From assembly GCA_025055175.1 (NCBI GenBank), contig JANWYT010000003.1, positions 166,175 to 230,174 on the forward strand: a stretch of DNA of 64,000 bases, read 5' to 3'. The notes beneath the pieces are model-generated. The model was not told where the DNA came from. It worked only from the letters and a program-made list of their open reading frames with translations, and ran no database searches. This stretch comes from Anaerolineae bacterium. Its GTDB lineage: Bacteria > Chloroflexota > Anaerolineae > Aggregatilineales > Phototrophicaceae. The translations under genes were made by a program, and so were the position numbers. Shown here piece after piece: positions 41,724 to 50,068 of this stretch. Each line of letters opens with the position of its first letter. Within the stretch, counting starts at the first letter, position 1.

Positions 41724-41870
41724 GCCGTTTGAAGGTTGCCCTGTCCCCGTAAGCACTAACCTCAACAAGTACGTTCGTCCGCACTTTCATCTTAGAAAAA
41801 TCCTCCTCAAGCTTGTGCCACCTGGCACTCGCCTAGCCTGGCTGAAATCTCTGGAGTAAACGAGAGACCG

Positions 41871-43157
41871 ATGGAAATAGCCCAACTTGAGTCCAAGACC
41901 CTGGCAGAATTGCGCAGCATCGCCCGCGATTACGAAGTCCCACGCTTCAGCCGCTTGAAGAAGGAAGACCTCATCATTAGCATTATGCGCGTGGAAGCGG
42001 AACGCCAGGGCTACGAATTGCGCGGTGGTGTGCTAGACATCATGGAAGACGGCATGGGCTTCCTGCGCGCGGAGAACTACTTGCCCGGCCCTAACGACAT
42101 TTACGTCAGCCAGTCGCAGATCAAGCGCTTCAACATGCGCACCGGCGACATGGTCATCGGCCATGTGCGTCAGCCCAAAGAGAGCGAAAAGTACTACGGC
42201 CTGCTGCGCGTGAGCGCCATCAATGGCCTCAATCCGGACGATCTACGCCAGCGCGAGACTTTTGAGAGCCTGACGCCCATCTTTCCCTTGCAGCGCTTCG
42301 ACCTGGAGACGCGCCCCAACATCTTGTCGACGCGTATGCTCAACCTGATCGCGCCCATCGGCAAGGGTCAACGCGGCCTGATCGTCTCTCCGCCCAAAGC
42401 AGGCAAGACGACGGTCTTGAAGGATGTGGCCAACGCCATCAGCGAGAATTACCCTCAAGTCCACCTGATGATTGTGCTGATTGGCGAGCGGCCCGAAGAA
42501 GTGACCGACATGGATCGTTCGGTCGAAGCTGAGGTCATTGCCAGCACCTTTGACGATCCAGTGCAGCACCATGTGCGCGTGGCCGAAATGGCCCTGGAGC
42601 GCGCCAAACGCCTAGTGGAGCTGGGACGCGACGTGGTGATTCTGCTGGATAGCATTACCCGTCTGGCTCGCGCCTATAACCTGGTCGTCCCCAGCAGCGG
42701 CCGCACCCTCAGCGGCGGCCTTGATCCGGCGGCCATCCATCCGCCCAAGCGCATCTTCGGCGCGGCGCGCAACGTAGAAGAAGGTGGCAGTCTGACCATC
42801 GTCGCCACCTGCTTGGTCAACACGGGCAGCAAGATGGACGACGTCATCTACGAAGAATTCAAAGGCACGGGCAACATGGAACTGCACCTGAGCCGTCGTC
42901 TGCAAGAGCGCCGCGTCTTCCCAGCCTTCGACATAGCCCAGTCCTCGACGCGCCGCGAGGAACTGCTGTTGGGGCCAGACGTCTTACAACGCGTCTATCT
43001 CATGCGACGCATGTGGCACCACTTGGCAGAACAAGGCGAAGCAGGCGAGGTGGCAGCCACTGAACACCTCATCAACTCGTTCAAGATGTCCGACACCAAC
43101 GACGAATTTCTCAACTCGCTGGGGGCGCAAGTGGCTCGCAGCACGGCCTACGGCTGA
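41871..43157 (+). CDS. rho: Transcription termination factor Rho
   Basis: This 428-residue hexameric RNA-dependent ATPase is complete. It has the N-terminal helix bundle ([16 protein letters not shown], then [10 protein letters not shown]), the RNA-binding OSB fold ([32 protein letters not shown]), the P-loop [10 protein letters not shown] and Walker B-type [16 protein letters not shown]. The Q/R-loops ([13 protein letters not shown]) and the C-terminal DEFLNSL region follow. The length is at the compact end of the family, without a long N-terminal insertion. Confidence 0.98.
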   Translation: MEIAQLESKTLAELRSIARDYEVPRFSRLKKEDLIISIMRVEAERQGYELRGGVLDIMEDGMGFLRAENYLPGPNDIYVSQSQIKRFNMRTGDMVIGHVRQPKESEKYYGLLRVSAINGLNPDDLRQRETFESLTPIFPLQRFDLETRPNILSTRMLNLIAPIGKGQRGLIVSPPKAGKTTVLKDVANAISENYPQVHLMIVLIGERPEEVTDMDRSVEAEVIASTFDDPVQHHVRVAEMALERAKRLVELGRDVVILLDSITRLARAYNLVVPSSGRTLSGGLDPAAIHPPKRIFGAARNVEEGGSLTIVATCLVNTGSKMDDVIYEEFKGTGNMELHLSRRLQERRVFPAFDIAQSSTRREELLLGPDVLQRVYLMRRMWHHLAEQGEAGEVAATEHLINSFKMSDTNDEFLNSLGAQVARSTAYG

Positions 43158-43160
43158 CGC

Positions 43161-44279
43161 TCAGGCGGCAGGTGGAAAAGCCAACGCCACCACTCCGAAA
43201 GCCACCAGAGCTGCGACGACGAGCATGACGCCGATGATCACGCTGCGCCGCGTGCGCTCACCGATCGTCTGCTTCTTCGACTTGAAGGGTGGTGGCTGGC
43301 CGTAGGCGCGTGCGAGGGGAACGGCGATGTCGGGTAAGTTGCGCGGACGCTCCTCCGGGTTGAGCGAAATGCAGTCGTTGACGATCTTGCTCACATCGTG
43401 AGGTAGGTCTTCGCGGCGGAAGCGATTCGTGCGCCCCACTGTAGACGTGCGCAGTCTGCGCAACTCTTCGCGAAGCGTCTGTTCTGGTCTGGTCTTGTAG
43501 TCCAGAGGATGACGACCAGCGAACATCTCGTACATGAGCAGGCCCAAGCCGTAGGCATCAGCTGTGCGACTCTCGTAACCCTGGAAAATCTCTGGAGCGG
43601 TGTAGGCTAAGTGAGAATAGGCATGGCGCCAGTTCTCACCGCGTCCTTCGAAGTTGTACAGACCCAGATCGAGCAACATGGGTCGGCGAATGCCGTTGCC
43701 GTCTTCGTAGATGAGGATACACTCTGGGGCCAGCGCCTCGTGCCGATAGTTCTTGAGCAATTGCGCCAGAAAGTTCAAGACATCGCTCAGGATGATGATC
43801 CACCAGGCCACTTCGCGGACAGGAGGCTGAGGGTTGTCGTTGAGGACGTCGCGCAGCAGGACGCCATCGACGTACTCAAAGACGCTGTAATACAGCAGCG
43901 TCCCACGAAAGTCCACTTTGCCGTAGGCGTCAGCGTCGGGATGGATGGGATCGGGCGGCAGCCAGATGGGCAGAGCTTGGTGCAGGCGCTTGTTGACGGT
44001 GAGGCGACGGAAGAGGTCGGCTTCGCGCTTGAGGTAGCCAACATAATCAGCTCGCTGGTCAGCGTGTGCGATCTTGAGCAAGACGCGCTGCCGACCGCGT
44101 TGCGCGATGTAGAGGGTGGCCGTGCGCAAATAGCCGAGCTGCTTCTCAATCTCGAAGTCGCCGATGCGATCCCCGCGTCGCAAGACTTGGCGCACGTGGG
44201 CCAGCGAACACTCGCTGCGATGACACCATAGATTGCCATCAGCAGCCGTCAGGCCGCAATTGTTACAAATCTGCTGCAT
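43161..44279 (-). CDS. Zinc-ribbon membrane pseudokinase
   Basis: This 372-residue protein begins with a zinc-ribbon-like Cys set (C5, C8, C19, C24). A protein-kinase fold follows (about 36-330) and then one C-terminal membrane helix (about 346-368). Catalysis is almost certainly lost: the HRDLKPSN loop reads H180-EALAPEC, so the catalytic Asp, Lys and Asn are replaced by Ala, Ala and Cys. The glycine loop is degenerate (LGYLRTATLYIA), while Lys69 and a DLG (D204) remain. It is convergent with rho, 3 bp apart. Its proximity to WXG100 genes recalls the pseudokinase EssB/YukC of type VII secretion, though domain order differs. Role unknown. Confidence 0.8.
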   Translation of the reverse strand: MQQICNNCGLTAADGNLWCHRSECSLAHVRQVLRRGDRIGDFEIEKQLGYLRTATLYIAQRGRQRVLLKIAHADQRADYVGYLKREADLFRRLTVNKRLHQALPIWLPPDPIHPDADAYGKVDFRGTLLYYSVFEYVDGVLLRDVLNDNPQPPVREVAWWIIILSDVLNFLAQLLKNYRHEALAPECILIYEDGNGIRRPMLLDLGLYNFEGRGENWRHAYSHLAYTAPEIFQGYESRTADAYGLGLLMYEMFAGRHPLDYKTRPEQTLREELRRLRTSTVGRTNRFRREDLPHDVSKIVNDCISLNPEERPRNLPDIAVPLARAYGQPPPFKSKKQTIGERTRRSVIIGVMLVVAALVAFGVVALAFPPAA

Positions 44280-44414
44280 GAAGCACCACTCATCGTCAAG
44301 AGAAGGCCGTGACTGAAGCGAGGCCTGCTATGCTCTGAGTATAACAAATCTAGCCCAGCGCGCCAAACAAAGCCAGTCAAGGTCGGAAGCCTCGTGACGA
44401 GTCGCGGAGAAGGC

Positions 44415-44434
44415 GACGACGCTCAGGCGTCGTC
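44415..44434 (-). terminator. Hairpin downstream of the ferredoxin-NADP reductase gene
   Basis: GACGACGC-TCAG-GCGTCGTC is a perfect 8-bp stem with a 4-nt loop, 6 bp after the stop of the reductase gene on its own strand. No U-run follows, so it may be a weak or Rho-assisted terminator. Confidence 0.5.
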
Positions 44435-44439
44435 CCTGG

Positions 44440-45855
44440 CTAGTCGCCCCCTTGCAACTTCGTTGATTCTAGTAGGCTGAGCATGGCGTCTACGTCGGTG
44501 AACTTAATGCGCGGCCTGCCTTCGGCTTCTCCGCGACGGCGCTCCACTTCGTCCAGGCGCTGCCAGTCGGCGTAGCTGACGGCGCGCACGCCGCGCGCGG
44601 CCAGCAGAGCGGGGATGGCCTCATCATTGGCGGCTTCGGGCGTCCAGCAACGTCCCACCTGCACGTCGGCCAGCAAAGCCTCCACTGTCTCCACTGCGTC
44701 GGGCTTGTTCGTGCCGATGACGCCGCTCGGCCCGCGCTTGATCCAGCCAGCCGCGTAATCACCGGCCAGGATTTCGCCGCTGCTGCCGTTCAGCACGCGC
44801 CCGCCTTGGTTAGGGATGATGCCGTTCTTGTCGTCGAACGGCACATCAGCCAGCGGCACGCCGCGATAGCCCACGCTGCGGAAGACTAGGCCGACGGGCA
44901 GGACTTCGGTCTCGTCGGTGGGGTTAGCCTTGACGTTGCCGCGCGCGTCTAAGCTGAGCTGGTTGCGCACCACGCGCAGGCCCTCCACGCGCTCCGTGCC
45001 GAGGATTTCGACGGGCGAGGTGCAGAAGCGCATGATGATCTTGCGCGGCTTGCCGCTAGGGCCGCGCTGGGCGTAGGCGCGCATGATCTCGACGTTCTTG
45101 GCGTCTTTGGCTTCGGCTTTGTCGCTGGCCAGATAGGCGCGGCTGACTTCGTCTAGCTCCACATCGCGCGGATCGATGATGATGTCAGCCCCTTCCATCT
45201 CGCCTAGCTCTTTGATCTCTGGATTGGTGAAGGCAGCCTGAGCAGCGCCGCGCCGCCCCAGCACGTAAATTTCGCGCACGCGGCTCTCAGCTAGGGCTTC
45301 CTGGGCATAAGGCGCGATGTCTGTCTTGTCCAGCTCAGCCTGAGTGCGAGCCAAAATGCGGGCCACGTCCATCGCCACGTTGCCCACGCCGATCACGGCT
45401 ACGCGCTCCTGGCTCAAGTCGAAGCTCAGGTGCGCATAATCAGGGTGGCCGTTGTACCAGGCGACGAATTCAGTGGCGGCGTGGCTGCCTGGTAGGTCTT
45501 CGCCGGGGATTCCCAAGCTGCGGTCGCTCTGCGCGCCGACGGCGTAGATGACGGCGTGATAATGACGCTGCAAATCGGCGCGACTGAGGTCGGTGCCGAA
45601 TTCTACGTGGCCGAAGAAGCGGAAGTTGGGATGAGTCGCAGTCTTGTCGTAGGCTTTGGTGACCGACTTGATCTTCTGGTGGTCGGGCGCGACGCCGCCG
45701 CGCACTAGGCCGAAGGGCGTCGGCAGGCGGTCAAACATGTCCACTTTGACGACCAGCGAGGATTTGAGCAAGTGGTCAGCGGCGTAGAAGCCGCTGGGGC
45801 CAGAGCCGATGATGGCCACGCGCAAGGGCTGTTGAGGCGTACCGAGAGCAGTCAT
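44440..45855 (-). CDS. FAD-dependent ferredoxin-NADP reductase, adrenodoxin-reductase type (FprA-like)
   Basis: This 471-residue flavoprotein has an FAD site (AIIGSGPSGFYAADHLL) and NADP site (VIGVGNVAMDVARIL). It has the family motifs GLVRGGVAPDHQKIK and SVGYRGVPLADVPFD, and GPSGVIGTNKPDA near the end. These place it in the adrenodoxin-reductase/FprA group, which passes electrons between NADPH and ferredoxin. It could feed the P450 at 1957 (inference). The ATG at 45855 has a GGAG ribosome site; a 16-residue longer start is not supported. Confidence 0.93.
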   Translation of the reverse strand: MTALGTPQQPLRVAIIGSGPSGFYAADHLLKSSLVVKVDMFDRLPTPFGLVRGGVAPDHQKIKSVTKAYDKTATHPNFRFFGHVEFGTDLSRADLQRHYHAVIYAVGAQSDRSLGIPGEDLPGSHAATEFVAWYNGHPDYAHLSFDLSQERVAVIGVGNVAMDVARILARTQAELDKTDIAPYAQEALAESRVREIYVLGRRGAAQAAFTNPEIKELGEMEGADIIIDPRDVELDEVSRAYLASDKAEAKDAKNVEIMRAYAQRGPSGKPRKIIMRFCTSPVEILGTERVEGLRVVRNQLSLDARGNVKANPTDETEVLPVGLVFRSVGYRGVPLADVPFDDKNGIIPNQGGRVLNGSSGEILAGDYAAGWIKRGPSGVIGTNKPDAVETVEALLADVQVGRCWTPEAANDEAIPALLAARGVRAVSYADWQRLDEVERRRGEAEGRPRIKFTDVDAMLSLLESTKLQGGD

Positions 45856-45988
45856 GAGAACTCCAGATTGCAGCACTTCAGGTTTTTGTGAACGAAGACA
45901 CAAATAGTATACACCCTGCGCGCAGCGAACAAGCTTATCAGAAGATAGTAGAATCCTGTGACGAAGTTTATGGGCCGAGTCTCATCGC

Positions 45989-46483
45989 TCAGCGCTGGGC
46001 CAATTCATCCAGCAGCCAACGGTGTTCGGCGATCAGGCGAGCGATGTGGGCTTCGTCGGCGTTTGCATGGGGGACAGGGCGGGGTTGGCATGGCTCTAGA
46101 GGCAGCCAATTGGCGAAGTCGACTATGTTTTGCCGACCCTCAGCCAGGGCCAGGATGCGTTCTAGGGCTTCTGGCGGCTGCCAGACGACGCGCTGGCCGT
46201 TGACTTCCAGCATGAAGAGCATGGCCAGGGTGGCGCTCCGCTTGTTGCCATCGGCGAAGGGATGATTGCGGGCCACCGCGTGCAGCAAGGCGGCGGCCTT
46301 CTCTGCTAAGGTGGGGTAAGCGTCTTGGCCGAAGACGCTGTGCTGGGGGCGGTGGACCGCAGCGCTGAGCAGAGCCATGTCGCGCACGCGCTGAAGCCCT
46401 TGCAAGTGCTTATGGATGGTGTTGATGGTGGGGATTTGCTCGTTGATGTAGACGAGTTCATCCAGGGTAGGATAGCGCGTCAT
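45989..46483 (-). CDS. Doc/Fic family protein (kinase-type motif)
   Basis: This 164-residue protein has a Fic/Doc core with HPFADGNKR at H74-R82. The Lys at the place where AMPylating Fic enzymes have Gly (GNGR) is the mark of Doc-like phosphotransferases, which inactivate EF-Tu in the phage P1 toxin. No Phd-type antitoxin and no intramolecular inhibitory helix (S/T-x-x-x-E-G/N) is visible. Instead it is 23 bp downstream of a roadblock-domain gene and probably co-transcribed with it, an unusual pairing. The ATG at 46483 follows an ACGAGG ribosome site. Confidence 0.85.
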   Translation of the reverse strand: MTRYPTLDELVYINEQIPTINTIHKHLQGLQRVRDMALLSAAVHRPQHSVFGQDAYPTLAEKAAALLHAVARNHPFADGNKRSATLAMLFMLEVNGQRVVWQPPEALERILALAEGRQNIVDFANWLPLEPCQPRPVPHANADEAHIARLIAEHRWLLDELAQR

Positions 46484-46506
46484 GCTGCCTCGTGGGCCTG
46501 GCCGAA

Positions 46507-46914
46507 TCAGCCTCCTAAGATAGCTTTCACTTCGGCGGCGGCCTGTTTGGTAGCGTAGAGGACGTGGCCCATGTGAGCCGTCTTGACGACCAGCACAGCG
46601 ACGGCAGCGCGCCCCGCTGGATAGACGACCATCGTCCCTTCTTCGCCTTCCATCAACAAGCGTTCCAAGTCGCCCTGAGCTAGGCGGCCCAGCGTCTTCT
46701 CGGCTAGGCCGATGAGCGTCGCAGCCATCGCGGCCACCTGCGGGCTGCTGGTAGGATTCTCGTAAGGGTTGTCGTCGTTGCCGGGCGGATAGGCGGCCAC
46801 CAGCAGACCGTCAATGTTGACAATGACGGTGGCTTTCACCCCGTCAACTAGCGCGTGTAGCTTCTTCAGTTCGGATTCTAGGTCTTCACTCCGATAGCGC
46901 TGAGGTTTTAACAT
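46507..46914 (-). CDS. Roadblock/LC7 domain protein
   Basis: This 135-residue protein has the roadblock/LC7 fold pattern: an N-terminal helix (EDLESELKKLHALVDGVKATVIVN) leading to strands IDGLLVAAYP, then LLMEGEEGTMVVYPAGRAAVAVLVV. Such proteins are GAP-like partners of small Ras-like GTPases (MglA/MglB type) or homodimeric scaffolds. No GTPase gene is adjacent. The Doc/Fic gene follows. The ATG at 46914 is preferred over a GTG at 46926, whose spacing from the GGAG ribosome site would be too short. Confidence 0.85.
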   Translation of the reverse strand: MLKPQRYRSEDLESELKKLHALVDGVKATVIVNIDGLLVAAYPPGNDDNPYENPTSSPQVAAMAATLIGLAEKTLGRLAQGDLERLLMEGEEGTMVVYPAGRAAVAVLVVKTAHMGHVLYATKQAAAEVKAILGG

Positions 46915-47044
46915 CGCCAGGTTCACTCCGCATTAGGCAAGGGCAAGACCATGCCCATGATAGCACGACTTGGGATGTTTGGGTATTGATGATGGGGAGG
47001 CCAGAAGGCGAGAGATAGCTCTCGTCAGGCTCATGCAAACCCTC

Positions 47045-47074
47045 GCGCTGCGCGGCCAGCTGGCCGCGCAGCGC
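47045..47074. repeat. 30-bp perfect palindrome in a gene-free interval
   Basis: GCGCTGCGCGGCCAG is immediately followed by its exact reverse complement, with no spacer. It lies in the 272-bp interval between the PKD-protein gene and the roadblock gene (46915-47186). The interval also holds a smaller pair GAGAG-ATAG-CTCTC. As RNA it makes a very stable hairpin with no natural loop; as DNA it could extrude a cruciform or serve as a protein dimer site. No gene is visible in the interval. Confidence 0.6.
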
Positions 47075-47186
47075 AGAGAGACGTGGAGCGTTGACGGCTA
47101 TCAGCGGACGGGGCGTGACAACTTGTCTTCGCCTGGAGCGAGTCATCAAACTCGCCCCAGCAGACACATTTGAGCAAGCGCTGTCC

Positions 47187-50036
47187 TCACTCCAGGCTCA
47201 GAGAGAGCGTCTGGTATGTGCCGTCGTCGTTGTCGCGCGCTTCCACCACAACGCGCAAGCCGAAGCCGCTGCCGCCGTTCACGATGTCTAGGATGTCCTG
47301 GGCCACCGCCGCCACCGTCACGTCGAAGCCTATGGTGCGACCATCGTCTAGCAAGATGAACGCCGTCGCGCCGTCGTAGCTTTGCAGCGCCCCGTTCAAG
47401 GCGACGACAGGCCCACCGCCGCTGTCTCCGCCGCCAGGCACCACGCCCGTATCGACGTTCGATAGCACGGTCTCGCTCAGCTTGAGCAGAGCTTCCAAGA
47501 TCAAGCGGTTGACGGCGTTAGCACCGTAGCTGTTGACGCTCCCGCTGCTCAAGTCGCCGACGTTCCACTGGTTAGGCGCGCTGCTCAGGTTCACGCCGTC
47601 GCTGCTCAGGCCATTGTTGGGCGTGCTGTTGGCTGAAGCCCAGCTGTTGAAGACGGGGACGCGCAGCTCGTTGGCCACCTGGATGATGATGTCGTTCACC
47701 GATGCCGTCGTCTGTTCGCTGACCACGCCGTTGTTGACTGGGGCCACCGTGAACAGCAGCGGGATCACGCCTTCGTTGACGACTTCTTGCACAGCGTTGC
47801 GCAATTGGCCATAGAACGCGCCCAGGTCGATCCCTTCGCCGTAGTTGGGGGCAATGAGCAGCAAGGCGGGCTTGCCGCCGCTGAAGTCGCAGTTGAAGGA
47901 GAAGTCGCTCACGTCGGCATCGCAGATGGGCGGGCGAGTGAAGCTGCTGGCGAAGCTGTCGATGGCGCTTTGTAGGTAGCCATTGTCGCCCAGGTTGTAG
48001 GCAGGATTGCCGAAGGCGTCTGTGCTGCCGAAGATAGCTAGGTTGCCGAACAGCACGCCGCTGTCGGTGCGACCAAAAGCTCCCACATCAGCGCGCTGAT
48101 CGGGTGGCACAGCTTCGTACAAGTCGATCAGCGGCTGGGTGACGTTGCTGTCGGTGAAGACGGGCATGGCAGGCAGAAAATCGACGTTGGCAGCAGGACG
48201 CTGCACGCTGATGACCTGTTGCACAGGGGTGCTGGCCTGACCGCCGCTGTTGAAGACCGTCAGGCTGACGGTGTACGTGCCAGAGCGCAGGTAAGTATGG
48301 AAGGGGTTGGCTTCGCCGCTGATCTGCCCATCACCGAAGTCCCATGTGTGAGACGCAGCGTTCTGCGACGCGCTGGAGTCGAATTGGACGCTCAGGCCGT
48401 TGGGGAAGGCGCTAAAAGCTGCAATTGGTTGCTGAGCCGCTAGGGCTGCTTGGGTAGCCTGGAAGTCCAGTGCCGCTTGCGTGCCTTGCGCGTTGATGGC
48501 TTCTTGCGTCTGAGTGGCTTGGAAATTGAGGGCGGCCTGCGTTGCCTGGGCGTCTAGGCTTGCCTGGGCGACCTGTGTATTCTGGACGTTGATGGCCTCC
48601 TGCGTCTGGGTGGCCTGGGCGTTCAAGGCTGCCTGCGTGTTCTGGGCGTCGATGTTGGCCTGGGCGACCTGCGTCCCCTGCACGTTGTTGGCCTGCTGAG
48701 TAGCTGTCGCGTTGATGGCGTTCTGCGTCGCAGTGGCGGCGTTGCCAGCGTTGATGGCATTTTGGGTAGCCGTGGCGTTGATGGCATCCTGAGTGGCTTG
48801 GACGCCAGCACTAATCTGGGCGTTGAGCGTGGCTTGGAAGGCCGCCGTCTGTGTGAGGTTGGGAGTGGCGGTGATGGATGGCGCACCGACGGTGATGGCG
48901 CGCACGACGTTGGCAGCCCCGCCTGGCCCGCTCACTGTCAGGAAGACGTTGTACGTGCCAGGGTTGACGAAAGTGTGGGAGGGGTTGCGCTGAGTGCTGC
49001 TGCCGCCGTCGCTGAACGTCCAGAACCAGCTGGTGATCGTGCCAGTGGAAGCATCGCTGAAGGCGACGGTCAGAGGAGCGGGGCCGCTGAGCGGGGTGGC
49101 GTTGAAGTTGGCAATCGGTGGTTGCGCGCTCTGCACCGTAATCTGAGCGCTGTAGGACGACGTGCCGCTCGGCCCGCCCACCGTCAAGGTGACGACGTAG
49201 AGGCCTGGATTGTTGAAGGTATGGACGGGATTCAAGTCGCTGCGAGTGCTGCCGTCGCCAAAGTTCCACAACGAGCTGCTGAAAATGCCGCTGGTGACGT
49301 TGGTGAAGCGTACAGTCAGCGGAGCAGGGCCGCTGTAGCGATCCGCTGTGAAGTTGGCGATGGGTGGCAAGGTGACCGGAGTGCTGGTCGGCACAGCCGT
49401 CGGCAGGCCGTTCTGCACGCGCAGGCCGTTCACAGTGCTGACGAGCTGACTGCCATCGCGCAGGAAGACGCGCAGGCGCAGTTGATAGGTGGCGTCGTTC
49501 AGGCCCAGCGTCCCCCACGTCCCCAGAATGCCGTTCAGCAACGGCGACGTGACTGGCGGCGTGAGCGGATACCACAGATTGGACGGGTTAGGATCAGGGC
49601 CGAATTCTAGGATGTATTGTAGGAACTGCGGATGGATGGCCGCGCCGATGACTTGTACTGTCCCGGCCACCAAGTTGCCCGGCGCCGGCGAGATAATGCC
49701 AATGCTCAGCGGCAGCGGCGTCCCCGTCGGCAGGCCGGCTACGCGCGTCGGTGGGAAGAAGGCAGTGGGTGGGACGAAGCCGCCCTGCGTGGGCCGCGTA
49801 ATCAGGGTGGGCGCCGGGATTGACGTGATCGTCGGCAGGCCAACAGGGGTGCGAGTCAGCACATCGAAGCTGATGGGCGTGATGGTACTCGTCGCGCCAA
49901 TCGGTTCACCAGCGTTGTTGGGCGTGCCGCGTCGCGCACCCACCAACAGCAGCAGCACTCCGACGAAGACGACGACGAAGACGGCCACCCCGCCGCCGAT
50001 GAGCAGAAAGATACGATTACGCGGATTCGCCAACAT
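47187..50036 (-). CDS. Large surface protein: PKD domains, Gln/Ala repeat rod and SGNH-like domain
   Basis: This 949-residue protein is anchored by one N-terminal helix (residues 10-33). A Pro/Thr linker is followed by two PKD domains (about 224-302, WNFGDG; and 306-384, WTFSDGG). A low-complexity rod at 394-535 is built of 11-residue-like units such as NAQATQTQEAI. A third PKD domain (about 537-615, WDFGDG) follows. The C-terminal part (about 620-900) looks like a degenerate SGNH-hydrolase-like fold (LLLIAPNYGEG, then NGLSSDGVNLS); the catalytic Ser/His cannot be assigned. It is likely an adhesin or cell-surface scaffold. The rod is the striking feature. Confidence 0.8.
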   Translation of the reverse strand: MLANPRNRIFLLIGGGVAVFVVVFVGVLLLLVGARRGTPNNAGEPIGATSTITPISFDVLTRTPVGLPTITSIPAPTLITRPTQGGFVPPTAFFPPTRVAGLPTGTPLPLSIGIISPAPGNLVAGTVQVIGAAIHPQFLQYILEFGPDPNPSNLWYPLTPPVTSPLLNGILGTWGTLGLNDATYQLRLRVFLRDGSQLVSTVNGLRVQNGLPTAVPTSTPVTLPPIANFTADRYSGPAPLTVRFTNVTSGIFSSSLWNFGDGSTRSDLNPVHTFNNPGLYVVTLTVGGPSGTSSYSAQITVQSAQPPIANFNATPLSGPAPLTVAFSDASTGTITSWFWTFSDGGSSTQRNPSHTFVNPGTYNVFLTVSGPGGAANVVRAITVGAPSITATPNLTQTAAFQATLNAQISAGVQATQDAINATATQNAINAGNAATATQNAINATATQQANNVQGTQVAQANIDAQNTQAALNAQATQTQEAINVQNTQVAQASLDAQATQAALNFQATQTQEAINAQGTQAALDFQATQAALAAQQPIAAFSAFPNGLSVQFDSSASQNAASHTWDFGDGQISGEANPFHTYLRSGTYTVSLTVFNSGGQASTPVQQVISVQRPAANVDFLPAMPVFTDSNVTQPLIDLYEAVPPDQRADVGAFGRTDSGVLFGNLAIFGSTDAFGNPAYNLGDNGYLQSAIDSFASSFTRPPICDADVSDFSFNCDFSGGKPALLLIAPNYGEGIDLGAFYGQLRNAVQEVVNEGVIPLLFTVAPVNNGVVSEQTTASVNDIIIQVANELRVPVFNSWASANSTPNNGLSSDGVNLSSAPNQWNVGDLSSGSVNSYGANAVNRLILEALLKLSETVLSNVDTGVVPGGGDSGGGPVVALNGALQSYDGATAFILLDDGRTIGFDVTVAAVAQDILDIVNGGSGFGLRVVVEARDNDDGTYQTLSLSLE
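48432..48857 (-). repeat. Coding tandem repeat of about 33 bp (Gln/Ala-rich rod)
   Basis: The DNA of the rod is a run of related units encoding variants of A-T-Q-x-A-I/L-N-A-Q, with period near 11 residues and several sub-types (AQATQTQEAIN, VQNTQVAQASLD). This suits a hendecad coiled coil rather than a CRISPR or mobile repeat. Such arrays often vary in copy number between strains. Confidence 0.8.
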
Positions 50037-50068
50037 GACAGAGACCTTTCTTGAGAGCTTTTTGCTGC

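Noticed and set aside
48432..48857. CRISPR-like repeat array.
   Set aside because: The repeats are imperfect, about 33 bp long without constant spacers, and read in frame as a coiled-coil-like rod.
48762..49610. A 282-codon plus-strand frame opposite the PKD protein.
   Set aside because: It overlaps two PKD domains with clear signatures; shadow.
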